In this document: in pieces, positions 13,801 to 22,207 of the stretch
Numbering within the stretch: position 1 is the first letter of the stretch
Layout of the letters: each line of letters starts with the position of its first letter
From: Apostichopus californicus
Lineage: Eukaryota > Echinodermata > Holothuroidea > Aspidochirotida > Stichopodidae
Direction of reading: 5' to 3'
Assembly (NCBI GenBank): GCA_020650975.1
Contig: JAIPMN010000832.1
Coordinates: 11,354 to 46,137 of the forward strand
Length of the DNA stretch: 34,784 bases
Position numbers and translations under genes: made by a program
The notes under the pieces: model-generated
What the model was told of the DNA's origin: nothing
The model's database searches: none
Seen by the model: only the letters and a program-made list of their open reading frames with translations

Positions 13801-16800
13801 ATATGTCAGGGAATGTGGTCTTTTGACTGACACTCCTTTCTCTTTTAAGCAAAGAAATGGTTATACATATGAATTACCACCCTCAGAAGGTCTACACATT
13901 TCTCCTAGCAGTAGTGCATTTAACCCTGAGGCCACTGGTTTGAATCCTGTTCTAGTGAAAAGTTTCTTTGCTCTGTCAAATTTGAAGTAAAAAAAGAAAA
14001 GACAGATTAACCTTGAGAATGAAGAATGAGCCTACCGAGATGCTTATTGCAGAGTTATCAACTGGCACATAGTGTTTACATTCAGTGTGTGGTTATGATT
14101 GTGGAAAAACAGAGATGCTGAGACGTTGCTAGGAAAAAGGATTACGAAATGGTTTAATGTGTTAGGTGTTTAGGGTCGGCATGAGGTGATTGGTGATAGG
14201 GGGGTGCTGATGTGAGTACATCTTTGGGTCATGGTTAAATACAGGTGATATAGCTAAGTTTAAAGGTGCAGTGAGGATTGGGACGGATTGAATGAAACTT
14301 AATTTATCATTTCCAATTCCATCGGCACAAATTTGCAGTAGCAGCAAAGCATTAGAATGAATTTAATAATTTGTGACTTTTTTTGTTCCATTAATCTTTA
14401 AAATGTTTCTTTCTGAAGAAAGATAACTTCATATGCTTTAACATATCTAATTCATTGCCGCACATAATGTGGGATGAAATACACAATTCATTCCAGGAAT
14501 ATAAATATGCCTATCATTTATGTAAAACAAACAAAATTTCATTTTTTGTCTATTTAATTCTCATTTGCTTTTATTAATAAAGAGATGTTGTGTTTTGTAC
14601 CATCCTTATTGCACTTGCAAATTTGAAAACACTGCAGTGATATCTTGATAATTTGCACTGTACAATTGACAGTTGGCTTGAAGCACTCATAAGAAACAAA
14701 AGGGAAGGCAAAAAGAATGAAAAAAGAAATTTAGTTGAATCATCAATCCATATTTGGATAATCCCAGGGCCCAGATAATAAAAGTCTTGTTAATGTCCAG
14801 TATTATACAATGATGTATCGCTAGATATCAGATCCAGATAATACAAGATTTGGATAACCCAGGGTCCAGGTAATAGAGGTCTGGACAATGTCCAGTGTTA
14901 TACAATGATATTTCATTGGATATCAGATCCAGATAATCCAAGATTTGGATAATCCATGGTCCAAATAATAGAGGTCTGAATAATGAATGTCCAGTGTTAC
15001 ACAATAATGTATGGTTGGATCATATGTCCAGATAATCCAAGCTGCAGATAATCTAGGGTCCAGATAATTTAGGTTTGGGGTTTAATTAATCTTTTGTTAT
15101 TTTCTGTTGTCCTCATTTTCTGTTGTTTTGTTAAGCATCATGTTCTTCTATCCTTTGTCTCATCTCAGACCTAAGTTTAATTTAGCCAGCGATTGGTTCA
15201 GGTAGGTTTGAAACATTCCACGTTATCTGGATTAACACATCGGTGGTGTTTGGGTATATTAATAATCATGCCAGCAACATGTTTATTCTTTCAGCACCTG
15301 CAGATATACTGTGCAGACAATCACACAATATGCAGTATTGTTAATATTCATTTATAGTATTCACGATTATGCAAATTATTTCAAATGACAAGGTAAAGAC
15401 GATGTAAGCTGTTTGGATGCATTTGTAAGTCGTCATATGTATTTATCCACAATGATGCAATCTTGATCGTTACAAACAAGTTTGCTGAATCTGCGTCACA
15501 TTTGGTGTAATGACTAACCAAGAGGGTTGGGAGGAGGGGTGGGGGGTGCAAACTCTTATGGTTACATTTTTCAATTGTTAGTTGATATGTAGTTCAGTGG
15601 TAGCAGGTGACAAAAGAGACAGTGACCAGGATAAAGTAACCAGGGTGGGATGGCAGTCCTTTCTTTGTTCTTAGTAGCCAGGGTGAAATGGCAGTCTCTA
15701 GATGATGTTTATATTTTATCGATATTAAACTACTTGCTAACATGAGTATACAAAGCCATATATATATATTCAAATACATCAACTTTCAATAACAACTTTT
15801 GTATGAAATGCCTTCCTTATCAAATATTTGTGGTTGTATCAATATTTGTGGTTGTATGATTTTTTGTATCCAAATGACCCGAGTTGAATCGTTTGGTCAA
15901 CCTTCCTGGGTTGATGTGATTCCTGACTAGCACCTCTTGTATAGGTGAGGAGGAGGGGAATGAGGAGGGGAAGTAGGTGGGCAAGGAGGAGGAGTGTGGG
16001 TGAACAGCTCAACTAGTTGAACACAGGACATATCATCAAGTCACAGAGACAACTCTCTTTCAACCAAAAAGCCATTTACCCATTTTGTCATGTGAAGCTT
16101 TGATTTTGTCACTACATCGATGGCCCCCAATGCCCGCCCTCACTTTTTCCTTGGAATTCTTGGTTACACCATTGCTGCAATGCAAACATTATTTTCCAGT
16201 CATGCAAATATAAAAGCTCCTGCAGTGTGGAGGTACTACTGTGGAACACACTCTAAGAATTCTGCAAAAGGAGGCAACCAAACTCTTATCATGTGACTGT
16301 TTCCAAATATGTACTTTTAATACTTTTGGAATCCTATTAGGATCATCTAGTACTCTGGAGAAATTGAAATCATATTTCTAAAATGAAGAAATCATAACTC
16401 CACATAACGTCATTCAACTTTCCATAATTATGTGTACTCCCTGGCAGTATTGTAACCAGTATATTAAATTTATGAAGAATCTGAAGTCATTTGTAAAAAA
16501 GTAATATTGCCAACTCCTCAAAAATGGCAATGATCAATCTTGATTATCTAGTTTGGAAGAACGCTCGAGACAGTTTTTGCCAAACAGCACACAACGGAGC
16601 GCAATTACCTGAATAAATTCTACAGAATTCTTATGTTAATCTTTCTATTTGGATAAGAGTTATTATGAGATATTAACTAATGTCTTCCATCAATATCACA
16701 TTCATGTTTATTCTTTTCTCTGAATCATAACAGATAAATTACATTATCGGACAATGTTTCATGATTTCATCTTCTCTAAACCCACGTTGGCTGTAGCACT

Positions 16801-19800
16801 TTCCTGTTACACCTTTTCTTTATGAGTTTTATTCCACAAAGGCTCAAATTAGATGGGAATTCCAAATAAAATATACAGAAGTAACCTTCTCTAAACTGTT
16901 ACCTCTCTATAAAACATATTTAATCATGGTTGTGGGAGCACTTAAAACCTATTTCTAAAATGTTTATGAGAGAGTGCTAAGATGCAGAGCAATATTTCAT
17001 TAATCACAAGCCCTTCTCTTCTTCTTCTTATTATTATTATTATTATTTCATTAATCATTCATAAATTGCAAACACTGTTTACCTCAATAACAAATATCAT
17101 CAACACTGCTCTTTAATATTTCCTTTCTTTGTAGTATTGTGTTAAAGGACTTTAAAATAACATTAACAGTAAACATATTAAAATGATATGACAAGAACAT
17201 TTCGGGTGTTCTTATTAATTTCCTAGCAAATTAATAGATCCCCGGCAGAGCCGTTAAATAATCTTCATGGCTGTATAAATCCTGGGAAGTGAGAAAGTGG
17301 AGCAGTGGGTTGAGCCCACTCTCCCTCCCCCCTCCTTCCCAATCCTCCCTTACCTCCCCCTCCTTTAAAATGTTCACTAAGAATGTCCAAAATGTGGTCA
17401 ATGTTTGCCTGTGACTCTTTAAGCAAAAACTTGGAGACAACTGCTTTTCATTCTATCAATGTAGAATTTAGTGATTACTGTTACCTTTATATCTTAGTGT
17501 ATCTTAGAGTATCTTAGTGTATCTAAGTGTATATAATTACTGATTGGTACTATCCTCCTCTTCCAACCATCTTACCAAGTTTCTAATGTTGAACTCCCTA
17601 AAACTCACTAAAAATGTAGATCTACCAGAGTTTAGTGAATAGCATCGGCTCCGAATATTTTCACAAACAATTTACTTGGTATGTATCACTTTTGAGTCAT
17701 TCATAGTAAAATCTGGCCATCAGAATGAGGATCGGCAATTGGAATTTTCTTGAAGAGCCATGAGACTTTTATAGTATATAACATTTTCTCTGCATTTTTG
17801 TTGATATTTCTCTTTGTTGATTTTTCAGTTCCACAGCACAGCACAGTGCTTGTGTAGACAAGAAGGTCCAAGTCATGCAAAATATGGAGCACAAGATACA
17901 GAATGGTCTGGACAGGTGAATATGTAGTACCAGTGTTATGTTAATGCAGAGTTTTGCGATCAGTTTGCTCGGTCATGTCATCTCAGTTACGGTACTTGTC
18001 ATGACAAGTCAAAAGTTACATATCAATTGCCACCAGTGGCACATTGTCTGTCACTATTACCATATCATTTGCCACCAGTGGTGCATTGTCTGCCACTAGT
18101 ACCATATCATTTGCCACCAGTGGCACATTGTCTGCCACTAGGCTCATAGCATTTGCCACCAGTGCAACATTGTCTGCAATGAGTTACATATCATTTGCCA
18201 CCAGTGGCACATTGTCTGCCACTAGTCTCACCATTCGGCACCAGTGGCACATTGTCTGCCACTAGGCCCATATCATTTGCCTCCAGTGGCACATTGTCTA
18301 CCACTAGTCTCACCATTTGGCACAAGTGGCACATTGTCTGCCACTAGGCCCATATCATTTGCCACCAGTGGCACATTGTCTGCCACTAGTGCCATATCAT
18401 TTGCCACCAGTGGCACATTGTCTGCTATGAGTTACGTATCATTTGCCACCAGTGGCACATTATCTGCCACTAGTCTCATCATTTGCCACCAGTGGCACAT
18501 TGTCTGCCACTAGTCTCATATCATTAGCCATCAATGCCACATTGTCTGCTATGAGTTACATATCATTTGCCACCAGTGACACATTGTATGCCACTAGTCT
18601 CATATCAATTGCCACCAGTGGCACATAGTCTGCCACTAGTGCCATATCATTTGCCACCAGTCGCACATTGTCTGCCACTAATCTCACCATTTGCGACCAG
18701 TGGCACATTGTCTGCCACTAGGCCCATATCATTTGCCACTAGTGGCAGATTGTCTGCCACTAGTACAATACCATTTGCCACCAGTGGCACATTGTCTGCC
18801 ACTAGTCTCAAATCATTAGCCACCAGTGACACATTGTCTGCCACTAGTACAATATCATTTGCCACCAGTGGCACATTGTCTGCCACTAGTCTCATTTCAT
18901 TAGCCACCAGTGACACATTGTCGGCCACTAGTCTCATATCATTAGCCACCTGTGGCACATTGTCTGCCACTAGTCCCATATCATTTGCCACCAGTGGCAC
19001 ATTGTTTACTACTAGTTCCGACTCATATACTTAATTGTCTGCCAATAGAATACTCCTTTAATAACCTGATCTAACTTTTGCTCTCCTAGGTTATTGACAT
19101 CAATTGTTGGTTACATCAAGTATGTCCTCACTACAGAACAAAAGAAAAATGACTTCAGACCTGAAGGGGAAGAGACAGAAATGGCTCAGTTTTCTCCAGT
19201 GAGTTTGCATTATTAGCAGAAATTTGTTACGAGAAATAAGATATTTCATAGAGTTTTAAAGATAGAAAGTAAGATTGAAGGAAACTCCCAGAATTGGGAG
19301 AAAACTGAATGCTAAATTTTGTATATACTTCCCTGTCAAGTTCTTACTTACAACTCAAGGTGGCCTTTGCATCAATCATAGGAATACCAGTGCTTGACAT
19401 AGAAGATGTGTTGAGTACGTTTAACCCCTCTACATTGCTTTGCTATTCAGGAACCAGTAGGAATAAGGAATCCACATCTTGACCTGCATGCCTGTATTCA
19501 CTTCCTGGTCATGGCTGAAAGATCTCTAGGTTTTAACATGCCCTTTCCATCTTCAGGTTCTCTAAAGATATTATATAAATTTCATTCATAGATTTGACAC
19601 ATAATTGATTATAAAAGGTTGAAAAGTAATTCGCCATCCGTCCATCCATTTGTTTTTACAGGCCTGTGCAAAAGTGATGGCATTCTGTGAGAAACATATC
19701 GATGCAATAAAGAGTTGCTTGGATGGCAAAAATGTCAGCTCTGTGCTCTTGGAGTTTGGTATTAGATTCCATAGAGTGATATTCGATCACCTGCAGAACT

Positions 19801-21603
19801 TCACTTACAATCCTAGAGGTAAGGCCCTATCCTGTATCAATCATCAAAAATATTGATGGTCAAATTCTCTTGTTTGTATTCATTCAATTCTGTAAGACCT
19901 TTTTTTTTCTATCTCGAATGCGTTTCTAAACATTTTTTCCTTTCGCAGGTGCTATGCTTGTCATCTGTGATGTTAATGAGTACAGAAGAATGGTGAAAAG
20001 TTTTCAGGTGAGTTTAGTTGTTACAATCAAGTTATTTTCATGACTTTTTTTTCAATCAGAGAGTTAAAATTCGAAGGCAATTGAAGCATTTTCCCAGGTC
20101 TCTGATTTGTCTAGTTATTGTAAGGTAAAGGTGTGCAGTGGCGGTCAGAGTGACTGACCATCACCCTCTCGGTACCCCGTGCAGAACCCTGGCCGGGAAC
20201 CAGATTCTCTTGACCGATTCAAAGTTGCTGCCGTACAGTGTCGTTTGAGTGGACTCTTTCGTGGATTTGATAATATCCTGGTTTGTGAATCCGGAGAAAT
20301 AAGGTTTAAGAATAAACTGTGTTCACCGTTATTGTCCTTCCTTAGAATAATATAACTTCCTGGAATTGGAGGACCATCTTTTTTTGTAACCACATAAATC
20401 TTTTTAGTTTAGAATGAGTGGTATTAGATTATGGTTGAATATTTTATGGCTTTGGTAGAGAGACACAAAGTTACAATCCAGTGCAAAAGTGTAGCTTTAA
20501 ATAAAGCCTGTCATTCAGAGGTGTACAAATATATGCAAAAGCCTCTGTCTTTATTTTATTTTCATTATTTTGTTCTTCAGATTCCAATGGTGAACAGTCT
20601 CTTTGAGATGCTTCATTCCCTCTGCAACCTCTTGGTGGTCAACTCGGAAAACCTGAAGATGATAATCAACGGTGAACAGCTGGTAAGTATAGAGTCAGTA
20701 GTACCTCACTGATTTATGTTTCTTTATCTAAACTAGAACGTTAACAGTATATGCAATAAGCAGCCCCCCCCCCCATCCCTTCTCTTGTCCCTCCTCTTGC
20801 TTCAATGAGAATTCCCCTCTCCTACTCCTTTCTCAGTCAGTTTTCCTACTGATGACACTTAACTAATATCTCTGCCATAGAAATTACAGTAAAACAGTGT
20901 TGTTTGTTTTTGCTCCCGTGCATGTATCTTTCTTCGCAAATTCAGTATTATTTGTATCGAAGTGGGCTGCTACAGAACAGCTGGAAATCAGACAATGACA
21001 TGTTGCGAGATTCATTTTCTGCTATTAATGCAAATGGTTGTTAAAGATTTTATGAAGTTTTCAATTTCCCCCATGCTATATTAAAATAAGCTGGTATACT
21101 GTACTTATGTTAAACAATGACATATTAACAAGTTAAAGACCATCTTTGAAGCTCCTGATTATATTCTGCCAGTTTAATTGCCAGACAATAAAAAAAATAT
21201 AAAAAAGTCCAAGGATGCTGCCAACTTGCAACCAATCAAACTATTCACAGATATCTGAGTATAATTAATTAGACTTCAAGATGTCACAGCAAGACAAACG
21301 CTTTGTGAGTACTTAGCAATAAAGTACATGCTGAAGTTTGAAAATGAGTGACCGTTGTTTTAAATTTGTAGCATAATTGGAAGCAATAGTTATGGTCTTT
21401 AAATCTTCTGTCCCAGTCTATACTAGCAATCCATTGGGTTTTCTCTGTGACTTATGGTTTGACTTTTAAGGATAAAAAAGGAGAGAATCACGTTTCATTA
21501 TTGTTTTGTCTTCAAGGCTTCCATCGAGAAATCTGTCATCATGTCGTTCATTCAACTTCGATCAGACTTCAAGACGGCTAAGATCGCCCAGCAGCTTCGG
21601 TGA
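1833..21603 (+). CDS. EXOC5: Exocyst complex component 5 (Sec10), 5'-truncated by the window, 15 constitutive exons
   Basis: EXOC5/Sec10 is a subunit of the octameric exocyst, which tethers secretory vesicles to the plasma membrane; it belongs to the Sec10-Sec15-Exo70-Exo84 half of the complex and contacts Sec15. Joining the exons listed below gives one open frame of 532 residues ending in TGA. It aligns collinearly with the C-terminal three quarters of vertebrate EXOC5 (about 708 residues) with roughly 40-55% identity in the blocks I compared from memory. Diagnostic stretches are LTHFKGYNRCIDAFI, HGETFLSQEVAINIL, DGKNVSSVLLEFGIRFHR, CDVNEYRR and LHSLCNLLVV. The N-terminal coiled coil that builds the exocyst core bundle is missing because it lies left of base 1; the helical-bundle C-terminal region is complete. 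All introns are GT-AG and all phases match. Family assignment is near certain; the exact exon set still depends on transcript data. Confidence 0.96.
1991..2116 (+). other. Candidate alternative EXOC5 exon or alternative first exon
   Basis: A stretch ending in a consensus donor (gtaagt at 2117) is open in the EXOC5 frame. From an AG at 2026-2027 an exon 2028-2116 (89 nt) would begin and end in the same phases as microexon e1, so either exon, but not both, keeps the frame. It would encode 29 residues rich in Lys, Arg, Ser and Glu, starting KFSKRERKSSKK. The acceptor's pyrimidine tract is poor. The frame also contains ATG at 2011, 2017 and 2020, 12-30 bases after a TATAAATA at 1991, so an alternative start is another reading. 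No known EXOC5 segment matches it. Confidence 0.35.
2993..3102 (+). CDS. EXOC5: EXOC5 exon e2
   Basis: A strong acceptor (tctctttttcag) and donor gtgaat frame 110 nt, phase 1 to 0, residues 10-46 of the partial protein. It carries EKYNKIEEDLIAEF and the conserved RMKELASILTHFK, half identical to vertebrate EXOC5. It is the first exon that identifies the gene beyond doubt. Confidence 0.96.
3103..4224 (+). other. EXOC5 intron e2-e3
   Basis: AT-rich intron without coding signal. Short duplicated words occur near its start ('actccaatgctggag', 'actccaaatgctggag' around 3150-3210). Nothing else stands out. Confidence 0.8.
4225..4269 (+). CDS. EXOC5: EXOC5 exon e3, 45 nt
   Basis: Acceptor tgtttgtcccacag and donor gtaggt flank exactly 15 codons, GYNRCIDAFIEESQS, phase 0 to 0. 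It continues the HFK-GY block of Sec10, where vertebrates read GYSHCVDVYIKQCQ. The exon is symmetric, so skipping it would keep the frame. Confidence 0.93.
4956..5009 (+). CDS. EXOC5: EXOC5 exon e4, 54 nt
   Basis: Acceptor ttcaattcctcag and donor gtatgt flank 18 codons, HAYIIADICEDLLPICEM, phase 0 to 0. It matches the vertebrate AYLRNDIFEDAGILCQ segment in position and length. A poly-C tract starts 18 bases after the donor. Confidence 0.9.
5010..8242 (+). other. EXOC5 intron e4-e5, 3.2 kb
   Basis: AT-rich. It holds a poly-C tract (about 5027-5037), a pseudo-exon-like segment at 5781-5820, a run of TGTCACA-type words at about 6385-6432, and an A-rich tract at 7978-8010. Open frames here lack splice support or similarity to the gene. 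Confidence 0.75.
8243..8329 (+). CDS. EXOC5: EXOC5 exon e5
   Basis: Acceptor cattttcattttcag and donor gtaggt flank 29 codons, phase 0 to 0, reading ANELVHEVFSSPESVMGRF and ending YESKLQ. It corresponds to the vertebrate KQVGDIFSNPETVLAKL...KLQ helix. It follows the second largest intron (3.2 kb). Confidence 0.95.
8811..8887 (+). CDS. EXOC5: EXOC5 exon e6
   Basis: Acceptor tctccgtcatag and donor gttagt flank 77 nt, phase 0 to 2. It reads EYVMQTLRAENDSEMYLKLL then HRLYRR, matching the vertebrate 'DAEQYLKNLYDLYTR' region. An open frame at 8771-9100 that runs through this exon into the intron is an artefact of a missing stop. Confidence 0.93.
9908..9980 (-). repeat. tRNA-derived SINE head or tRNA relic
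   Basis: Read on the minus strand from 9980 the sequence starts GGAGGGTTAGCTCAGTGG, a good RNA polymerase III A box, and has the B box GAGTTCGAATC at 9930-9920. The outer GGAG can pair with CTCC at the far end, but the T stem and anticodon stem do not close, so it is not a working tRNA gene. The SINE body may continue leftwards to about 9655, but I cannot define its end. Confidence 0.6.
9984..10100 (+). pseudogene. Decayed duplicate of the EXOC5 e7 acceptor and exon start
   Basis: The words 'gagttatatcatc' (10011), a T-rich tract, 'atag' and 'gatcagctcattgacc' (10049) recur 104-105 bp later as 'gagttatatcac' (10116), the T tract, 'atag' and the real e7 start 'gaccagatcattgacg' (10153). In frame the copy reads R-ISSLTRESF and meets TAA at about 10109; the real exon reads R-TRSLTEEL. 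No donor follows. It is best read as a tandem duplication whose upstream copy has died. Confidence 0.65.
10153..10362 (+). CDS. EXOC5: EXOC5 exon e7, 210 nt
   Basis: A long T tract and ttccgatag precede the exon, and gtgact follows. Phase 2 to 2, residues 134-204. It reads RTRSLTEELSTYKLGSDAHL, then HIFGTYLDTYISKEETYL, then KKPVPTGDR, collinear with the vertebrate LGTDKQTFLSKLIKSIF...YLENYIEVE block. A decayed copy of its first ~35 bases and acceptor lies 104 bp upstream. Confidence 0.95.
10363..11618 (+). other. EXOC5 intron e7-e8
   Basis: AT-rich intron. Its 3' third contains the ghost copy of the e8 start described separately. Nothing else is supported. Confidence 0.75.
11190..11315 (+). 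pseudogene. Decayed duplicate of the EXOC5 e8 acceptor and exon start
   Basis: Bases 11286-11312 match 11627-11653 (inside e8) at 24 of 27 positions. The similarity extends upstream into the intron: 'aatatttcaagtaaaca' near 11222 against 'aatattgcaagtaaaac' near 11560, then a T tract and an AG at 11274-11275 followed by ATTAGA (real exon: ATTACA). In the e8 frame the copy stops at TAA after about eight codons. It is a 343-bp-spaced tandem duplication with a dead upstream copy. Confidence 0.65.
11619..11772 (+). CDS. EXOC5: EXOC5 exon e8
   Basis: Acceptor ttattttaatcaag (a less usual AAG) and donor gtgagt flank 154 nt, phase 2 to 0. It begins LQEFQAFLTKTPLNIG and holds the very conserved HGETFLSQEVAINILNESKQ, followed by AFNRCQL. 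A decayed partial copy of the exon start lies 343 bp upstream. Confidence 0.95.
11773..12278 (+). other. EXOC5 intron e8-e9 with assembly gap
   Basis: Short intron, partly poly-G. It contains the run of N at 12116-12125, so its true length is unknown. Open frames across the N run are meaningless. Confidence 0.85.
12116..12125. other. Assembly gap (10 N) flanked by near-identical sequence
   Basis: Ten N follow a poly-G tract. 'tattcagagatcagcgagg' lies just before that tract (12075-12093) and 'tattcagaggtcagcaagg' just after the gap, each followed by G-rich sequence. Either a short tandem repeat or the same locus assembled twice would explain this. Confidence 0.95.
12279..12511 (+). CDS. EXOC5: EXOC5 exon e9, 233 nt
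   Basis: Acceptor ttttctcgactcag and a weak donor (gtaatt) flank residues 256-332, phase 0 to 2. It reads LSGESSLADNAQRIFEVLMK, then YLCDEHINYALDLGI, and ends QANAIFHLLERQFGDV-LVTLI. Vertebrates have EHIDYALETGL and QANTIFHLFDKQFND here. The weak donor fits the idea that the following junction is alternatively spliced (see the cassette at 15169). Confidence 0.95.
13109..13131 (+). repeat. (TTG)n microsatellite
   Basis: An uninterrupted run of about seven TTG units in the e9-cassette intron. Confidence 0.9.
13895..14000 (+). repeat. tRNA-derived SINE candidate
   Basis: An A-box-like CTAGCAGTAGTGC (about 13904-13916) is followed 33 bases on by the B box GGTTTGAATCC (13938-13948), then a T-rich stretch 'tttctttgctctg' and an A-rich end at about 13987-14000. 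This is the layout of a short tRNA-type SINE with an A tail. Target duplications were not found. Confidence 0.5.
14753..15079 (+). repeat. Tandem repeat, about 96-bp unit, 3.4 copies
   Basis: Units start at 14753, 14849, 14944 and about 15042 (96, 95 and 98 bp, then a partial). Each has tttggataatcc, a (g)gtccagataat word, agaggtctg, aatgtccagtgttatacaat and a 'cagatccagataatccaag' end. Inside each unit the word GATAATCC recurs. The array ends about 90 bases before the candidate cassette exon. Confidence 0.85.
15169..15201 (+). CDS. EXOC5: Candidate 33-nt cassette microexon of EXOC5
   Basis: Acceptor tttgtctcatctcag and donor gtaggt, both strong, flank 33 nt that are open in the EXOC5 frame and are phase 2 on both sides. 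Inclusion would add 11 residues, PKFNLASDWF plus one junction residue, between LVTLI and STAQHSACVDKK. Skipping it joins e9 directly to e10 (LI-S-STAQHSACVDKK), which is the junction that aligns with vertebrate LISSSPKLSECLQKKK without a gap. I therefore read it as an optional exon and do not count it in the 532 residues. Confidence 0.55.
15202..17828 (+). other. EXOC5 intron between the cassette microexon and e10
   Basis: AT-rich intron with a G-rich patch (about 15525-15545), a GGAGG-rich patch (15940-15985), a CTT/TTA microsatellite (17020-17046) and repeated 'tatcttagtgta' words at 17490-17530. No exon is supported. Confidence 0.75.
17020..17046 (+). repeat. (CTT)n(ATT)n microsatellite
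   Basis: A short CTT run passes directly into an ATT run. Confidence 0.85.
17829..17915 (+). CDS. EXOC5: EXOC5 exon e10
   Basis: Acceptor gttgatttttcag and donor gtgaat flank 87 nt, phase 2 to 2. It reads STAQHSACVDKKVQVMQNME and HKIQNGLDR, aligned with vertebrate ECLQKKKEIIEQMEMKLDTG. The 1-kb minisatellite begins about 100 bases after its donor. Confidence 0.93.
18013..19020 (+). repeat. 42-bp-unit minisatellite, about 24 copies
   Basis: The unit is 42 bp, sometimes 39 bp, built from 'catatcatttgccacc', 'agtggcacattgtctg' and 'ccactagtct'. It fills most of the 1.17-kb intron between e10 and e11. Each unit contains GTGGCA-CATTGTC-TGCCAC, a 6-bp perfect stem with a 7-base loop, next to a near palindrome GCCACCAGTGGC. 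Units vary mainly in the 3-6 bases after CCACTAG. Because 42 is a multiple of three, long open frames appear on both strands; they reflect the unit length and are not genes. Confidence 0.95.
19090..19198 (+). CDS. EXOC5: EXOC5 exon e11
   Basis: Acceptor ttgctctcctag and donor gtgagt flank 109 nt, phase 2 to 0. It reads LLTSIVGYIKYVLTTEQKKN and DFRPEGEETEMAQFSP. The EQKKNDFRPE stretch corresponds to vertebrate AEQKKTDFKPE, a firm anchor. It lies about 70 bases after the end of the minisatellite. Confidence 0.95.
19199..19661 (+). other. EXOC5 intron e11-e12
   Basis: 463 bases without any repeat or coding signal that I can support. Confidence 0.8.
19662..19818 (+). CDS. EXOC5: EXOC5 exon e12
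   Basis: Acceptor ttgtttttacag and donor gtaagg flank 157 nt, phase 0 to 1. It reads ACAKVMAFCEKHIDAIKSCL, then DGKNVSSVLLEFGIRFHRV and IFDHLQNFTYNPR. DGKNV and the L-E-x-G-x-RFHR block are among the most conserved parts of Sec10. Confidence 0.97.
19949..20007 (+). CDS. EXOC5: EXOC5 exon e13, 59 nt
   Basis: Acceptor cctttcgcag and donor gtgagt flank 59 nt, phase 1 to 0. A Gly codon is split across the junction with e12, followed by AMLVICDVNEYRRMVKSFQ. It matches the vertebrate GGMLAICDVAEYRKCAKDF stretch. Confidence 0.96.
20008..20580 (+). other. EXOC5 intron e13-e14
   Basis: 573 bases. The part at about 20128-20300 is richer in G and C than its surroundings and has a minus-strand open frame (20393-20145, 82 residues) that I do not recognise; it may be a transposon scrap. 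Confidence 0.6.
20581..20682 (+). CDS. EXOC5: EXOC5 exon e14
   Basis: Acceptor tattttgttcttcag and donor gtaagt flank 34 codons, phase 0 to 0, reading IPMVNSLFEMLHSLCNLLVV, then NSENLKMIINGEQL. Vertebrates have IPMV...LFDTLHALCNLLVVAPDNLKQ...GEQL. Confidence 0.97.
20683..21516 (+). other. EXOC5 intron e14-e15
   Basis: AT-rich, with a poly-C tract at about 20764-20776. Nothing else is supported. Confidence 0.8.
21517..21603 (+). CDS. EXOC5: EXOC5 terminal coding exon e15 with TGA stop
   Basis: Acceptor ttttgtcttcaag opens the last coding exon, 28 codons plus TGA at 21601-21603. It reads ASIEKSVIMSFIQLRSDFKT and AKIAQQLR, collinear with the vertebrate C terminus (LHSFVQLRADYRSARLARHFS). The protein ends at the family's usual place, so the gene looks intact at its 3' end. 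Confidence 0.96.
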   Translation, partial: ASIEKSVIMSFIQLRSDFKTAKIAQQLR

Positions 21604-22201
21604 ACCTTATGCTCAAGCACATCATTGGAGATGAGAACTCTAAACATCATCCAGAGAAGTTACTGAGAGCCTCATGATATAGTTTTGTGTGCAATATTAA
21701 CCATTTATCTATCTATCTAACAGTCACAAAGATGTCCAATTATCCCAGAGTAACAACACTCAAGAGAGACAGAGCAAAAAAAGATTTAAAATTTTTTTTT
21801 TTTTTTTAATACTTTGTAAGAATATTTAAATAGCAAAATGTTAATTTCAGAGCAGGAATAATGATGAACCATTTTGTTACACCATTTATCCTCCAGGAAA
21901 GTTGAATATGGTATAAACAATTTTCAAGAAGCAAAATTTGTTTCCCTGTTGTCTGCAAATGACATTTATGGACATGAGGTACATGCATTATAAATATCAT
22001 ATGTGAAAGTGATACCAATGCTGGATATAATCTCATGGCAACCGGTAAGAAGCTCTCCCACAAATAATTCTGAAATTGAGAGTTCTAAGTCATTGTAAAT
22101 GAACCGGTACGGTTCAGATTTTGATAAATTCTACGATACATACTATATATCTCATAACAGTGTAGTTCATTAGCTTGCTTGACTGGTTGAGTTTCATTTC
22201 A

Positions 22202-22207
22202 AATAAA
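22202..22207 (+). terminator. Candidate polyadenylation signal of EXOC5
   Basis: AATAAA about 600 bases after the stop codon, the first canonical hexamer in the 3' flank. Use is inferred only. Confidence 0.35.

Larger units (their letters stand above)
12512..15168 (+). other. EXOC5 intron between e9 and the cassette microexon
   Basis: It holds two open frames at 12638-12856 and 12853-13098 with no recognised similarity, a (TTG)n tract at 13109-13131, a SINE-like element at about 13895-14000 and a 96-bp tandem repeat at 14753-15079. No other exon is supported. Confidence 0.75.

Noticed and set aside
18044-19034. Long open frames on both strands with 14-residue repeats (SFATSGTLSATS-type and LVANDMGLVADNV-type)
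   Set aside because: They follow from a 42-bp repeat unit without stops in several frames inside an intron; no start context, no splice link.
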